Part shown: positions 10,356-21,187 of the stretch, in pieces | How the letters are laid out: the number at the start of each line of letters is the position of its first letter | Numbering within the stretch: position 1 is the first letter of the stretch | Source: Moesziomyces globuligerus | Lineage: Eukaryota > Basidiomycota > Ustilaginomycetes > Ustilaginales > Ustilaginaceae | Assembly (NCBI GenBank): GCA_030849465.1 | Contig: JARVLF010000002.1 | Location: 248,001 to 312,000, forward strand | Reading direction: 5' to 3' | DNA: 64,000 bases | The notes under the pieces: model-generated | What the model saw: only the letters and a program-made list of their open reading frames with translations | Told to the model about the DNA's origin: nothing | The model's database searches: none | Position numbers and translations under genes: made by a program

Positions 10356-11428
10356 CTCAGGCTAGCACGTCGTCCCAAGCGGGTCAGAACCCGTCCATGT
10401 TCCAGTTCGCGCCCAACGGCAACGTGCCCGGTATGCTCGATCCTTCCGCCCTCATGGCGGGTGCCTCGAAACAGCAGCTTCAGCAACAGCAGGCCAACAT
10501 GTTTGGTCCGGGAGCGCAAGTGCCTGGTGCCTCGCCCGTGCGACCCAACGCGGCGATCCAGCAGCAGCAGAATCCCAACGGCCTCCCTTCCTACCTGCAA
10601 TCCGGCAACATGAACCCTATGCAGCCCGGACAGTCGTCACCTGCGCCATCGAACCAGCAGCCCGGCACGCCACAGCAGCCCAACAACGGCGCCATGCCTT
10701 CCACGCCCACCACCGCCTCCAAGCCCAAGCCACCACGGAAGAAGTCGGAAAAGAAGACCACCACCAAATCGCAGCCGTCTCAGAACCAGACGCCCGTGAT
10801 GCAGCCCGCCAACGTGCCTGGCACCGCCAGCATGCAGCCTTCGCCCGGCGCCTCGTCGATAGCGGGCATCCAGGGCGCATCGCTTCCCGTCGGAAGCGCG
10901 TTCGAGCGCTCCCGCAGCCACACGCGATCACCCAGCGTGTCCTTGGGCGGACAGGGGACGCCATCGCAGATGCATGCACTGCCTCCAACAATGCAGGGCA
11001 TGCCGCCACAGCAGCCTGCCCAGCCGCTGCAGCCACCACAACCGCCCCAGATGGACATGCCCGGCCATGCGGGGCCCGCGCCCGCGCAACAGGTCGTGCC
11101 GCCAAACTGGACGCCGAGCCTCAACCCGCAGCAGCAGCAGGCGGTGCTCTCCCGCGCTCTCGCGCTCGCCAAGGCTCAGGAGGGCTCCGGCCTCACCCCG
11201 GTCCACACGCTCATGCAGATGGGCTACCTCTTCCTCAAGGCCTCGAGCTTGCCCGGCGGATCGCATCCGGCCATGATGCCCAACGGCGGCATGGTGCTCA
11301 CCATCAACGAGGCACGTGGATTAGGACTCATTCCGCAGCAGGGTGGCCAGCCCGGCTCAAACACTGCTCCTGGTGCCCAGCCGGGTGGACACCCGCAGCG
11401 ACAGCCCTCGATGCCGCCACAGCCAGGT

Positions 11429-11475
<47 letters not shown>

Positions 11476-14400
11476 AGGACAGCAGATGCAGCAGCCCGGC
11501 TTTGGCGCTCCTGGAATGACGCCTCAGCAGCAGCAGATGCTCATGATGCAGCAGCAACACCAGCAACACCAGCTGCAGATGCAGCAACAACAGCCTCCGC
11601 AGCCACAGCAGCAGCAGCAGCAAGTGCCTCTCAGTGCTCCTCAGCTCGGTCACGCCCACGGACAACGGCCGAGCACGCCTGCAGGCCAGCTCGCCTCCCC
11701 GTCCAGCATTCGAGCACCGTCGCCAATGGGCCCCTCGGGCGCCACGGCAAGTCCTGGTATGATGAACAAGCCTCGCCCTCGTCAGCCCAGCCTAGCCGCC
11801 AGCGCATCCGGACGCCCAGACTCGCGCTCGGGCCCCGTGCCTCCCACCTTCCAGCAGGCAGGATCGCACGGCTTGATGGCGCCTCCGCCTGCGCCCGGCC
11901 AACTGCCGCCCGGAATGGTGCCAGGCGCTGCGACCGGTCAGATGCCTCCCGGTTTCGCAGGCAGCGGCCCGTCGCAGATGGTCGCGGAGGGCGCGCCCAA
12001 CATGCTCAAGCAGCAGGGACGCCGTCCCTCGATGGTTCAAGACGCTCCCATGGCCGGTGTTGCCGACAACAGACGGCCATCCATGGCCGACGCTCGCGTC
12101 GCTCCTGGTCCTGCTCCCGTTGTCATGGATGGAGTGGCGGCGACAACGCCCGACCCTGCCGTGCTGGCTGCAGCGAGCGCCGCGGCGGCCCAGCCGTCGG
12201 CTCAGACGCAGCTCATCGGCAGCTTCGGCGCAGCGCCGACCACGCCGCAGTCTCGCAAGGGCTCGCAGGCGCCTGGCGAGACCCCGGCTGGTCCGAACGC
12301 ACAGGCGATCGCAACGCCCCCCGGCGCCGCACGATCGGGCGAGGCACCTGCGCTCCCCGATGCAGCGGCGATGACGGGCAAACCTACGACCCTAGCCGGC
12401 AACACGCCGGCTTTCTCTCAGGCGGTGCCTGCGAACCTGGCCAGCATGCCTATGCTGCTGGGTGGGCCTGCGCCCAAGGAGTCGGCGGTCGGCACGCCCC
12501 TCACGCACTTCAACACGCGCGTGACCAAGCTCGACGACCGCATGCGTCCGCAGCATGGTGCTGACGGCAAGGACGCAGCAGCAGCTGCGGATGGGGACGA
12601 GGCATGGACTCCGCTCACCGCAGAGCAGGAGGCGGAGCTCGCCGGCATCATGAAGCTCGACCTGGAGTACGAGAAGCTCTTCCGGGCGCAGCAGCACGAC
12701 ACGGAGAGGTCGCTCAAGGCCCGCATCGACGGCGTGCGACCGCCGCGCAGGAAGGCGACCGACGGCACCATCACCAAGCCCAAGCCGCTGGCGTGGTGGG
12801 AACGGCCCGAGGAGGAAGACGTGTCGGGCCTGTCGCGCGACGTGTTCAAGCCGTTTGGCGTGCTCTTCCCTAACCAGAAGCGCGCCGAGCTCGATCAGGG
12901 CCAGCGCGGAGCGCGTCCGCACATCCCGCTCAAGCGCTCGCTGATGGAGTCGGTGTCGCAGCAGGGCGAGGATCTGGTGCCCATCCGACTCGAGATCGAC
13001 CACGAGCACTGGAAGCTGCGCGACACGTTTACGTGGAACGCGCAAGACTCGCACATCAACGTCGAGGCGTTTGCGCGGTCGATCTGCGAGGACATCGGAC
13101 TCCCGACGACGGTGTTTGTGCCACAGATCAAGGAGCAAATCACCATGCAGATCCTGGACCACCAGACGACGAGCGCGTTCAAGGCCAAGCCCACGTTCGA
13201 CTTCCTCGGCGACGGCAAGGAGGGCAAGGGCGCGCTCGAGGACAAGGAACTCCGATGGTGGTCCAAGTGGCGACGCCGAGTCGAGTCGCTCCCCTTTGGC
13301 CACAAGAATCCTGCGGCGGAGGCAGGTGCACAGAATGGCGACGGCGAGCACGACGACGATGTCGTGATGCGCATCGACGACAGCAGCGAGGAGGACGATG
13401 CAGAGTCGGAGCCCGCCGAGATCATCGATACGACGCCGGCGGAAGAGCTGCGCATGATGATCAAACTCGACATCACGGTGGGCAGCATGAATCTCATCGA
13501 CCAGTTCGAGTGGGACGCCAACGAGTCGGACCCGGCGGCTGCCGAGAAGTTTGCCGAGACGTTTGCGGCGGACCTGGGCCTGTCGGGCGAGTTCAAGACG
13601 GCGATCGCACACTCGATCCGCGAGCAGGTGTCGGTGCATGTCAAGTCGCTGGCGCTGACGGGCCACACGTTTGATGGCAAGCCGATCGCTGACGAGGAGC
13701 TGCGCGGCGCCTTCCTGGGTCCCGTGAGCAAGGCGAATCTGTCGCGCAGCGAGCTCGAGTCGTACAACTTTACGCCGCGCCTGCTGCAGCTCACGGAGAG
13801 CGAGATCGAGCGTCTGGACCGCGAGCGCGAGCGCGAGGCGAGGCGCAAGCGTCGACAGACGCGCGGTCGCCGCGGCATCAACCTGCCGGACCGCGATCCG
13901 CAGAAGACGCAGCGCACGCCTGCGGTCTACGGCATCCAGACGGCGCAGACCGACGCGGCGTCGGCGCTGCAGGCTGTCAACGGGCTTAGCGATCGGTATG
14001 GCGGCATGTCGACGCGTCGCGCGGCGGCGGCGGCGGCCAACGCATCGATCGCGCCCTCGCAGGCCAATGACGTCGGCACGCCCACGCCCGGTCCGGATGG
14101 ATTGGGCCTGCCAGACCGCAAGAAACCCAAGGTGAACCACCACGCGATCCACTTTGACTTCCCCGGCGGCTTCGGCCGCAAGTCGGATCCGGGCGGCCCC
14201 AAGTTCGCGCCGGCGTATGCGGAGGAGGAGGCCAAGAAGCGCGCGCGGTCGCCCGAAAACCAGGCGACGGGCTCGCAGGTGGAGAAGCCGGCGCCGAAAC
14301 TGGTCTCGCTCTCGTATGCGCAGCGCAACAACGTGCGGCCGGAGGATCTGGAGCGACAGCATCCCAACTTCCACGACGGCATGTGGCACTGCTCGAACTG

Positions 14401-15568
14401 CGGCATCCCGGGCACGCTAGCGCCGGGCCGGCGCAAGGGCCCGCTGGGCGACAAGTCGCTGTGCGGACCGTGCGGCAAGTACTACCACCGCCACCGCAAG
14501 GTCATCTTCCTCGAGTATACGCGCGATCCGGTGGTGCACATGAAGCAGCAGCAGGCGCTGAATCGGAAGATGGGCATCTCGAATCCGCTCATCGATACCG
14601 CGCTGCTCAATGCGCTCGGCGAGCCCGAGGACTCGACGGAGCCGACGAGCGCAGCGGACACGCCCAAGCCGGACGGCGGCGCGGCGGGCGACGATGCGAC
14701 GGCGGAGGGTGGCGCGGCGAGAAGGCGAGGGAGGCCGCCGGCGTCGTCGAGGGGCGTCGGTCGCGGCGATGGCGGCGAGAGGTCGGACGAGGAGGATCTG
14801 CCGTTCGAGATGGTGGGTTCTCCGGACGACAGCGACTCGTCGTCGAGGTCGAGCAGCCCGGAACCGGCGCCGCGGTCGCGCAAGTCGGCGTCGCAGTCGG
14901 CGGGGCACGAGGAGGGAGCGTCGACGAGGCGTGCGGCGGCCGAGAATGCGCGCGAGAAGGTCTCGGCGTCGTACGCTGCGACCGAGGGCGACCACGGCGA
15001 GCACGCCGAGCCACCGGCAGCGAGCGGCAACGACGAGGCGCAGGTCAAGATCGAGGCGGAAGCCGGCGAGGATGCTGCGCCGGCATCGGCCAGTGCGGCG
15101 GCGGGCGCAGTGGCAGGGTCGCCGGGGGCGGTAGGCACGCCGACGCTGACCAACGTCTCGCCGCGGATGGCGCCGATCGTAGGTGCGACGCCGCCCGAGT
15201 GGCTGACGCAGAGCGCCGAGGCGCTCAAGGCGCGCTATCCGAACGACCGCTTCGAGATCCAGCAGCGACCGCGGCCCGCGGGCGTACCGCCACCGCCGCA
15301 GCCCGAGTGGAGGGTACGCTGCCTCGACTGCCCGGGCAAGCTCTATACGCCCGGTCCCGGCGAGAGCCTGACCAACTTTGAGATCCACCTGCGCAACCGC
15401 CTGCACCGCGCCAACGTCAACAAGCGCGTCTATGGCAACTCGGGCCCGCCTGCGGGCGGCGCCGGATCGCCTGGAGCGGCTGGCGCAGGTAGCCCGGGCG
15501 CGGCGCGTAAGAGTCCCGGTGCGGCGAGTGGGACAAGTGCGGCGCCGGCAGCGCCTGCGCACGAGTAG
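9374..15568 (+). CDS. SNF5: SWI/SNF chromatin-remodelling subunit SNF5 (SMARCB1-like)
   Basis: A single 2064-residue frame. The first 800 or so residues are Gln/Pro/Met-rich with many pure polyglutamine runs, typical of activator-interacting regions. The SNF5 domain carries its two imperfect repeats: repeat 1 from about residue 1202 (VPIRLEIDHEHWKLRDTF) and repeat 2 from about 1360 (LRMMIKLDITVGSMNLIDQF), separated by an acidic linker. A basic segment follows near 1475. A GATA-type zinc finger occupies about 1671-1710, with CSNC and CGPC pairs 20 residues apart; filamentous and basidiomycete SNF5 proteins carry such a finger. The C-terminus holds a conserved CPGKLYTPGPGE block near 1980. It acts in the nucleus as a core SWI/SNF subunit. 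RSC subunit Sfh1 is the alternative, but the Q-rich N-terminus and finger favour Snf5. Confidence 0.93.
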
Positions 15569-15972
15569 CCGAGTGGATGTACTTTGTTCTTTAGTTGTGG
15601 CCCTTTTTTTACTATAGCGATGTGTTTCCGTGCTTGACGTGTGACTGACCGCCAGGTAAGGATCGAGTGAGTGAGGAGATGGTTTGTGCGGTGTGTGTGT
15701 GTGGATCGGGATGAGATGGGGATCGGGTGTGGGGATGCGGGGTTGGCCGTCAAAGCCGTTTTTCCGGTCCGAGACACACGCACGGCCGGTCGCGACGGCC
15801 AAACCTTTCTGTGCTTTGGCCCCGCACTTTTTTCCTCCTCCCCCGCCTCGGCCTCTCATCCCCGCGCTGGCCCCCACGACCGGGAAACAACCAATTTCAC
15901 CCGCAACGTGGACGGCCAGTCGTGCTCCCGGCTTGCTTCCCTTCCATCAACCTGCTCTTCCTCGAATCCAAG
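15569..15972. other. Intergenic region, promoter of MCC alpha gene
   Basis: About 400 bases with a short GT-repeat at 15691-15703 and C/T-rich sequence ahead of the carboxylase start. No gene is supported; the carboxylase frame is open back to 15727 but has no ATG before 15973. Confidence 0.5.
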
Positions 15973-18282
15973 ATGCTCAGGACGTCGCAACTCGCCCTCA
16001 GGCCGCGCTTCGCCGCTGCACGTCGCGGCGCCGTCGCGCTGGCCGCCATCGCCCATCGTACACCTGCGCTCGTCGTCGACCGACACATGCACTCGCGCGT
16101 CGAGCCCATCCCGCCCTCCAAGACCACCAGCTCGGTCGGCGGTGCGGGCTTGGCGCGCTCTGCGTCTACGGTGGCCTCTCCCGTCGAGGTCGCGGCGCTC
16201 AAGCCGTTGCCTGCCAAGATCCTCATCGCGAACCGCGGCGAGATCGCGTGCCGCATCATCCGCACCTGCCGTCGGTTGGGCATCGCGACGGTGGCCGTCT
16301 TCTCCGAGGCGGATGCGCGCGCGCAGCACGTCAAGCTCGCCGACGAGGCGTACTGCATCGGCCCTGCGGCGTCGACCGAGTCGTATCTGCGCCAGGACAA
16401 GATCCTCGCCGTTGCGCAGCGCACGGGTGCGACGATGATCCACCCTGGCTACGGCTTCCTTTCGGAAAACGCCGCCTTCGCCGGGCTGCTCGAGAAGAGC
16501 AACGTGACGTTCATGGGACCGCCCGCTTCGGCGATCGATGCGATGGGCAGCAAGAGCGCGAGCAAGGAGATCATGCTCGCGGCAGGCGTACCGTGCGTGC
16601 CCGGCTACCACGGTGCCAACCAGGACGCCGACTTGCTCGCCGCAGAGGCCGACAAGATCGGCTACCCCGTGCTCATCAAGGCGGTCAAGGGCGGCGGTGG
16701 TAAGGGCATGAAGATCGCCGAGCACGCGGGCGAGTTCGCCGACGCGCTCGAGTCGGCGCAGCGCGAGGCGGCAAAGTCGTTTGGCGACGCGACGGTGCTG
16801 ATCGAAAAGTACCTCACCGCGCCGCGCCACGTCGAGGTGCAGGTGTTTGCCGACCAGCACGGCAACGCGGTCTACATCAGCGAGCGCGACTGCTCGGTCC
16901 AACGCCGCCACCAGAAGATCATCGAAGAAGCACCCGCTCCGCACCTCGCCGAACCGCTGCGTCGTGAGCTAGGCGAAAAGGCCGTCGCCGCAGCCAAGGC
17001 GGTCGGATACGTCGGCGCGGGCACCGTCGAGTTCATCCTCGACGCGCAGCGCCCCGAGAACTTTTACTTTATGGAGATGAACACGCGGCTCCAGGTGGAG
17101 CATCCGGTGACCGAGATGGTCAGCGGACTCGATCTCGTCGAGTGGCAGCTCGAGGTGGCTGCGGGCAACCGATTGCCGTTGCTGCAGGACGAGCTCAAGA
17201 TCCAAGGTCACGCGTTCGAGGCGAGGATCTACGCCGAAAACACCGATGCCAACTTCCTCCCGGATACGGGCAGGTTGGTTCACGTCGCTCTGCCACCCAC
17301 GTCTACGCTGACGCACTCGAACGCGGCGCTGGCCGGTAGGGGTGGCGGAGAGGTGGCGAGCGAGGCGCAGGCCGAGGCGGTGGTGAGGGTGGATACAGGC
17401 TTTGTGAGCGGCGATGAGATCTCGGTGCACTACGATCCCATGATCGCCAAGCTCATCGTCAAGGGTCGCGATCGCACCGAGGCTCTGCGCATCATGGCCA
17501 ATGCGCTCAACCAGTACCAGGTCGTCGGTCCCAGCACCAACATCCAGTTCCTCAAGAACCTCGTTCGTCATCCGCGCTTCGTCGCCGGCGATGTCGAGAC
17601 GGGCTTCATCGCCAAACACGGTGAGCAGGGTTTGTTTGGCGATCCGCACACGAGCGATGTTGAGCTCGCGGAAGCCGTCGCGCAGGGTGCGGTTCACCTG
17701 TACACGCGCGATCTCGCCGCCAGCCAACAGAGCGGTACAGGCCCCACGGGCAAAGCAAGTCTGTGGACCCACACGTCCTTCACGCCTCCCCAACCGCGCA
17801 GCTTCGACCTCAGCCATGCTAAACTGGGCCCGCTCAGCGTCCACGTCACGCCGGTCGACCAAGCCTTCAACGTCCACGTCTCCACCAAGGAGACGACGCA
17901 CGAGTTTCCAGCGCTGAGGACGCATGGTGTCACCACGGTGGCGGCGACGTCGACAAAGATGACCACCTTCATGCCCACGGGCGTCACGACCTCGTTTGTC
18001 GTTCAGCCGCCAAAGTGGTTCGCCAAGCTCGCCGAAAGTACAGAGGGTCCCGCGGGTGATGCGCTCGCCAGCCCCATGCCCAGCAAGATCGTAGACTGCA
18101 AGGTCGCCGTAGCCGACAAGGTGACCAAGGGCCAGACGCTCGTCATCCTCGAAGCCATGAAGACCGAAATCGCCCTCAAGGCACCGCGCGACGCCGTGGT
18201 CAAATCCATCAGCTCAAAGTGCAAACCGGGCGCCCTCGTCCCCGAAGCCACCACGCTCGTCACCTTCGAGCCGGAAGAGTAA
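15973..18282 (+). CDS. 3-methylcrotonoyl-CoA carboxylase, biotin-containing alpha subunit
   Basis: This mitochondrial enzyme subunit carboxylates biotin for conversion of 3-methylcrotonyl-CoA to 3-methylglutaconyl-CoA in leucine breakdown. The 769-residue protein starts with an Arg/Ala-rich presequence of about 80 residues. The biotin carboxylase N-domain opens with KILIANRGEIACRI near 82; the ATP-grasp glycine loop KGGGGKGMK is near 240, followed by ERDCSVQRRHQKIIEEAP and MNTRLQVEHPVTE. The C-terminal biotinyl domain has EAMKTEI with biotinyl Lys730. The domain order (BC, linker, BCCP, no carboxyltransferase) excludes pyruvate carboxylase; propionyl-CoA carboxylase alpha is the main alternative but is uncommon in fungi. 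The beta subunit is not in this window. Confidence 0.92.
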   Translation: MLRTSQLALRPRFAAARRGAVALAAIAHRTPALVVDRHMHSRVEPIPPSKTTSSVGGAGLARSASTVASPVEVAALKPLPAKILIANRGEIACRIIRTCRRLGIATVAVFSEADARAQHVKLADEAYCIGPAASTESYLRQDKILAVAQRTGATMIHPGYGFLSENAAFAGLLEKSNVTFMGPPASAIDAMGSKSASKEIMLAAGVPCVPGYHGANQDADLLAAEADKIGYPVLIKAVKGGGGKGMKIAEHAGEFADALESAQREAAKSFGDATVLIEKYLTAPRHVEVQVFADQHGNAVYISERDCSVQRRHQKIIEEAPAPHLAEPLRRELGEKAVAAAKAVGYVGAGTVEFILDAQRPENFYFMEMNTRLQVEHPVTEMVSGLDLVEWQLEVAAGNRLPLLQDELKIQGHAFEARIYAENTDANFLPDTGRLVHVALPPTSTLTHSNAALAGRGGGEVASEAQAEAVVRVDTGFVSGDEISVHYDPMIAKLIVKGRDRTEALRIMANALNQYQVVGPSTNIQFLKNLVRHPRFVAGDVETGFIAKHGEQGLFGDPHTSDVELAEAVAQGAVHLYTRDLAASQQSGTGPTGKASLWTHTSFTPPQPRSFDLSHAKLGPLSVHVTPVDQAFNVHVSTKETTHEFPALRTHGVTTVAATSTKMTTFMPTGVTTSFVVQPPKWFAKLAESTEGPAGDALASPMPSKIVDCKVAVADKVTKGQTLVILEAMKTEIALKAPRDAVVKSISSKCKPGALVPEATTLVTFEPEE

Positions 18283-18495
18283 CAAACCCCTCGCTTTCGT
18301 TTCCTCCTCTTCGAAAAGCGCTTGCTTTCTCATGCTTGGTCAATGCCCCAAAAAAGTGTCTCGTCTGTACTCGTCGCGATGTGTAGGTGTGATGAGAAAG
18401 AAACGCCGTCGACGCACGCAGGGGTTGGCAGAAATGCGGAGAAAAAATGCAGGGTGACATTGCGAGGCTCTGCGAGGCTTTGCAGCGGGGGCAAG

Positions 18496-19155
18496 TTAGA
18501 CGCGGTAGCGTTTGGTGGAGCCCTTTTCGAAGAGGGTTCGTACGATGTAGACCTGTGCGGCCGAGATGGCTACCATGGTGGCGCTCTCTACGACCGAGTA
18601 CCAGAAGATCTTTGCCTGGGTCGACTTGACGGTGTTGAAGTTGCGATTCTCGCGCACCCTAAAGTACCTCTGAGTGCGTGTGATCTGGGTCAGCTTGTCG
18701 TGCATGTTGCCGATGCCTTCTTCGAGAGGAGCCGAGTGTTCCTTGAGCAGCTTGGCAGGGGTGATGGGGAGGTCGAGACGCGGTTCGGACTCGACGGTGA
18801 TGTCAAAGTCGACGAGCTTCTCGGCGACGGTGGACATGGCGTTTTCAAAGCAGAACGTATACTCGCCCACCGTGTTGCCGGTGAAGATGATGTCGAGCTG
18901 GCGCTCCTTGTGGCCCGAGATGATGAGCTTGTTGTCCGGGTCGTGCACCGTGTAGTCGATGTCAAACTGGCCACCGGACTGAACGGCAAAGTAGAAGCCC
19001 ACCTTTTCGCCCGCCGCATCCACCCACGCGTAGTAGCACGAGCGCTCGTGCGGCTCCACCAGCGTCGTCAACGCCGCAGCCGAGACCGAACCGGGTAGCG
19101 CGCATAGCAGCCACAGCAAACTCGCCGCGACCGCGAAAAGCGACCACCGCATCAT
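18496..19155 (-). CDS. p24 family cargo receptor (Erp/TMED, gamma-like)
   Basis: A 219-residue type I membrane protein of the early secretory pathway, a COPII/COPI vesicle cargo receptor that cycles between ER and Golgi. The first ATG in frame is at 19155; an earlier frame opening uses no ATG. It has a signal peptide (about 1-27), a GOLD domain with two Cys (about 40 and 102) for the family disulfide, an amphipathic coiled-coil stretch before the membrane (about 135-178), one membrane segment (about 184-206) and a short cytosolic tail RTLFEKGSTKRYRV with an aromatic residue and basic residues for coat binding. The tail resembles p24-gamma members (TMED3/7, yeast Erp2-4 group) rather than Emp24 or Erv25. 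It is convergent with the carboxylase gene. Confidence 0.9.
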   Translation of the reverse strand: MMRWSLFAVAASLLWLLCALPGSVSAAALTTLVEPHERSCYYAWVDAAGEKVGFYFAVQSGGQFDIDYTVHDPDNKLIISGHKERQLDIIFTGNTVGEYTFCFENAMSTVAEKLVDFDITVESEPRLDLPITPAKLLKEHSAPLEEGIGNMHDKLTQITRTQRYFRVRENRNFNTVKSTQAKIFWYSVVESATMVAISAAQVYIVRTLFEKGSTKRYRV

Positions 19156-19494
19156 CGTCACAGCAGCGGTCTGCGAATTCGTGCCTCGATCGTTGGCACG
19201 GATGCAGAGGTCAGCTTCGAGGTGTCAAGGGCGGTGCGGTTGGGGAGATCGACCAGCGATATCGTCGAAAAGCCCGCAAAGGTTTGCGCCAAGCAATGAT
19301 GGTTGCCAAGCGCAAAGATGATGGGGCTGACAGCGACACCTAGCCAAAGCAGAGTCGCGAGCGCTCGGGCTTCCAGCTCAGCTCCTAACCGCGTACTCCC
19401 GCACGAGAACTCCAACCTAACACCTCGTCGCTTTTCGGCGCTTACTCCACTCTTCGCCCTTCCGCCACCACCATCGCTTCTACCTTTGTGCGTC
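19156..19494. other. Divergent promoter between p24 and COX23-like genes
   Basis: About 340 bases between two divergently transcribed genes; it must hold both promoters. The strand ahead of the COX23-like start is C/T-rich. No specific site was recognised. Confidence 0.5.
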
Positions 19495-19836
19495 ATGTCT
19501 GCGCCATACAAGCCTACGGCGGCGGAGGCGTCTGCGTCGGGCGCCTCGTCGTACCTCTCCAACTCCTCGCCGCGCTCCTCCGGCGGTGCTGCTGCGGCAG
19601 AGGTGGATCCGAGCCAGCCGCGCGACTTTGTCCAGGTGATGGGCAACAAGACGCCGAGCAAGTACACCGATCCGTGCGCGCACGCCGCCAAGCTCTCGAT
19701 GAAGTGCCTCGACGACCACGCCTACGACCGCTCCAAGTGCGCAGACGTCTTTAACCAGTATCGCGAATGCAAAAAGTCCTGGATCAACCAGCGCAGACAC
19801 GACAGACTCAACAACCGTCCCGGCGCCTTTGACTAG
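19495..19836 (+). CDS. COX23-like twin CX9C mitochondrial protein
   Basis: A 113-residue protein with a CHCH fold: C61-x9-C71 and C82-x9-C92, both helices carrying the surrounding residues expected for Cox23/CHCHD7 (TDPC, MKCLDDHAYDRSKC, YRECKKSWINQRR). Such proteins are imported and oxidised by Mia40 in the intermembrane space and support cytochrome c oxidase assembly. The start was chosen at the ATG giving MSAPYKPTAA; the longer open frame upstream is basic and unrelated to the family. The N-terminal 45 residues are Ser/Ala-rich. It is convergent with the EAF6-like gene. Confidence 0.88.
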   Translation: MSAPYKPTAAEASASGASSYLSNSSPRSSGGAAAAEVDPSQPRDFVQVMGNKTPSKYTDPCAHAAKLSMKCLDDHAYDRSKCADVFNQYRECKKSWINQRRHDRLNNRPGAFD

Positions 19837-20006
19837 CAACTCCAATCCCCAAACCACAAATCCCCCATCCACATCGTATAAGCCAAGAAACTGCCGTCGT
19901 GTTCACAAGCAAGTGCCCTATGAGAAACACAAAGCAGAGCATCACAAGCAGTGAGATTAACAAGCGAGGAAAAACATGGACGGGTATAAAAGCTGAGAGC
20001 AGGCGA

Positions 20007-20024
20007 GGGGGGGGGGGGGGGGGG
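20007..20024. repeat. Homopolymer of 18 G
   Basis: An uninterrupted run of 18 G lies five bases beyond the stop codon of the EAF6-like gene (C-run on the coding strand). It is a likely site of polymerase slippage or assembly length error. Confidence 0.95.
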
Positions 20025-20028
20025 CAAG

Positions 20029-20811
20029 TTAGTCGTCTTCTTTCTTGCGTTTGGTGGCGGCCTTTCCGCCCGGGGTTGGCGCCGCAGGCGTGGTAGCTTC
20101 GGTGTTCTTTCGCTTGAGCTTGGGACCTGTTGCTGGAGCCTTTCCACCCTGCGACTGAGTTTTGGTGGGTGTTGCCGTCGCCGAGTCTACATTCTTGCCA
20201 CCCTGACTCTTGAGGCTCGGAGTAGCGCTACGCTCCTTATCCTTCTTGTCGTCCTTGTCCTTCTTCTTCTTGACGCCCTCCTTGGCTGGTGTCGCAGCTT
20301 CCTTATCCTTGCCATCCTTGTCCTTCTTCTTCTTGATGCCTGTGGGGGTATCGTCGGGTTTAGGCTTGGGCGGTTCCTTTTCCTCGGGTTCGTACGCTTC
20401 GTTGGCCTTGAGTTCGAGGCTCTTTTGATAGGTTGCTGACGAGAGCGAAAAGATGCGATCCTCCAACGGCAACTCGGAAGCAGCTTGGCTGTTACGTCCA
20501 GCCGATCCGCTCGTAGACGACTTGAGGTACGACTCGAAGCCCTTGACGATATTGCCGCCCGAGGTGGCTGTGGACTGCAGGTACGAGCCTTCAAACAGGT
20601 AGATCTGCGACTCGAGATCGATCAACGACCGATCAATCATCCGCTTGTTCGCCAACCCCGTACGCAGAGCAAGCTTCGTCGAAGTGTACCGCTGATTCGC
20701 CTCCTCCAAACTCGTAGGCAGAGATCCGCTAGCCACACTGCTCCCCGAAGTCGCACCCGCATTCGTACCGCCCGTACTCGCCCCAGCACCTCCCGTCGCT
20801 GTAGGCGCCAT
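20029..20811 (-). CDS. EAF6-like NuA4 histone acetyltransferase subunit
   Basis: A 260-residue protein starting at MAPTATGG. Residues about 35-105 form the Eaf6 signature: a helical segment (EEANQRYTSTKLALRTGLAN, IDRSLIDLESQIYLFEGSY) followed by GGNIVKGFESYLK. Eaf6 proteins (MEAF6 in animals) are small subunits of the NuA4 and related histone acetyltransferase complexes. The remaining 120 residues are a Lys/Asp/Pro-rich disordered tail with repeated KKKKDKD blocks and nuclear-localisation-type sequence at the C-terminus (KRKKEDD). An upstream ATG at 20892 would add 27 residues unlike the family and is probably leader. It is convergent with the COX23-like gene. Confidence 0.85.
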   Translation of the reverse strand: MAPTATGGAGASTGGTNAGATSGSSVASGSLPTSLEEANQRYTSTKLALRTGLANKRMIDRSLIDLESQIYLFEGSYLQSTATSGGNIVKGFESYLKSSTSGSAGRNSQAASELPLEDRIFSLSSATYQKSLELKANEAYEPEEKEPPKPKPDDTPTGIKKKKDKDGKDKEAATPAKEGVKKKKDKDDKKDKERSATPSLKSQGGKNVDSATATPTKTQSQGGKAPATGPKLKRKNTEATTPAAPTPGGKAATKRKKEDD

Positions 20812-21187
20812 CCTGAAATCGCCCAAGTGTCCAGTTGAGAAGCCGGTGATGGGTAGATCGATCGTGCTGAACAGTTCGACACAGTCTCGCAAGATGATGA
20901 TGGTTTCGAGTCGAGGTCGGCGTCAATTGCCTCGCCGCCTCGACGCGTTGCAGCGCCTAGCCCGAATTCCGCGCCTGCACCAAGAATCCGCCTCCAAGCT
21001 CAAATCCAAGCTCGCCTCTGTCGCCTCCACCGCTCACTGACGCGCCAAACACGATCCGAACTCACGCTGCTACATGGCACACAGTCACCCACATTTCGTC
21101 AAAGCTGCATTTCGAGCATGGGCCGCAGTGGGAAAGACAGGCCCGCCTGTCGAGTATAGAGAGCCGGTGGTGCAGCCGAACAGCGAT
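20812..21187. other. Intergenic region upstream of EAF6-like gene
   Basis: About 375 bases between the EAF6-like start and the end of the next minus-strand gene. A basic 64-codon open frame (20846-21040, plus) overlaps the EAF6 leader in antisense and shows no recognisable domain. Nothing else is seen. Confidence 0.45.

Noticed and set aside
12392..14389. 665-codon minus-strand open frame inside SNF5
   Set aside because: Antisense shadow; the SNF5 repeats and finger are on the plus strand.
19984..19992. TATAAAA-like sequence on the plus strand
   Set aside because: It lies between two convergent genes with no downstream plus-strand gene to serve.
20846..21040. 64-codon basic plus-strand ORF upstream of the EAF6-like gene
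   Set aside because: Overlaps the divergent gene's leader and has no recognisable feature; short ORFs of this size are expected by chance in GC-rich DNA.
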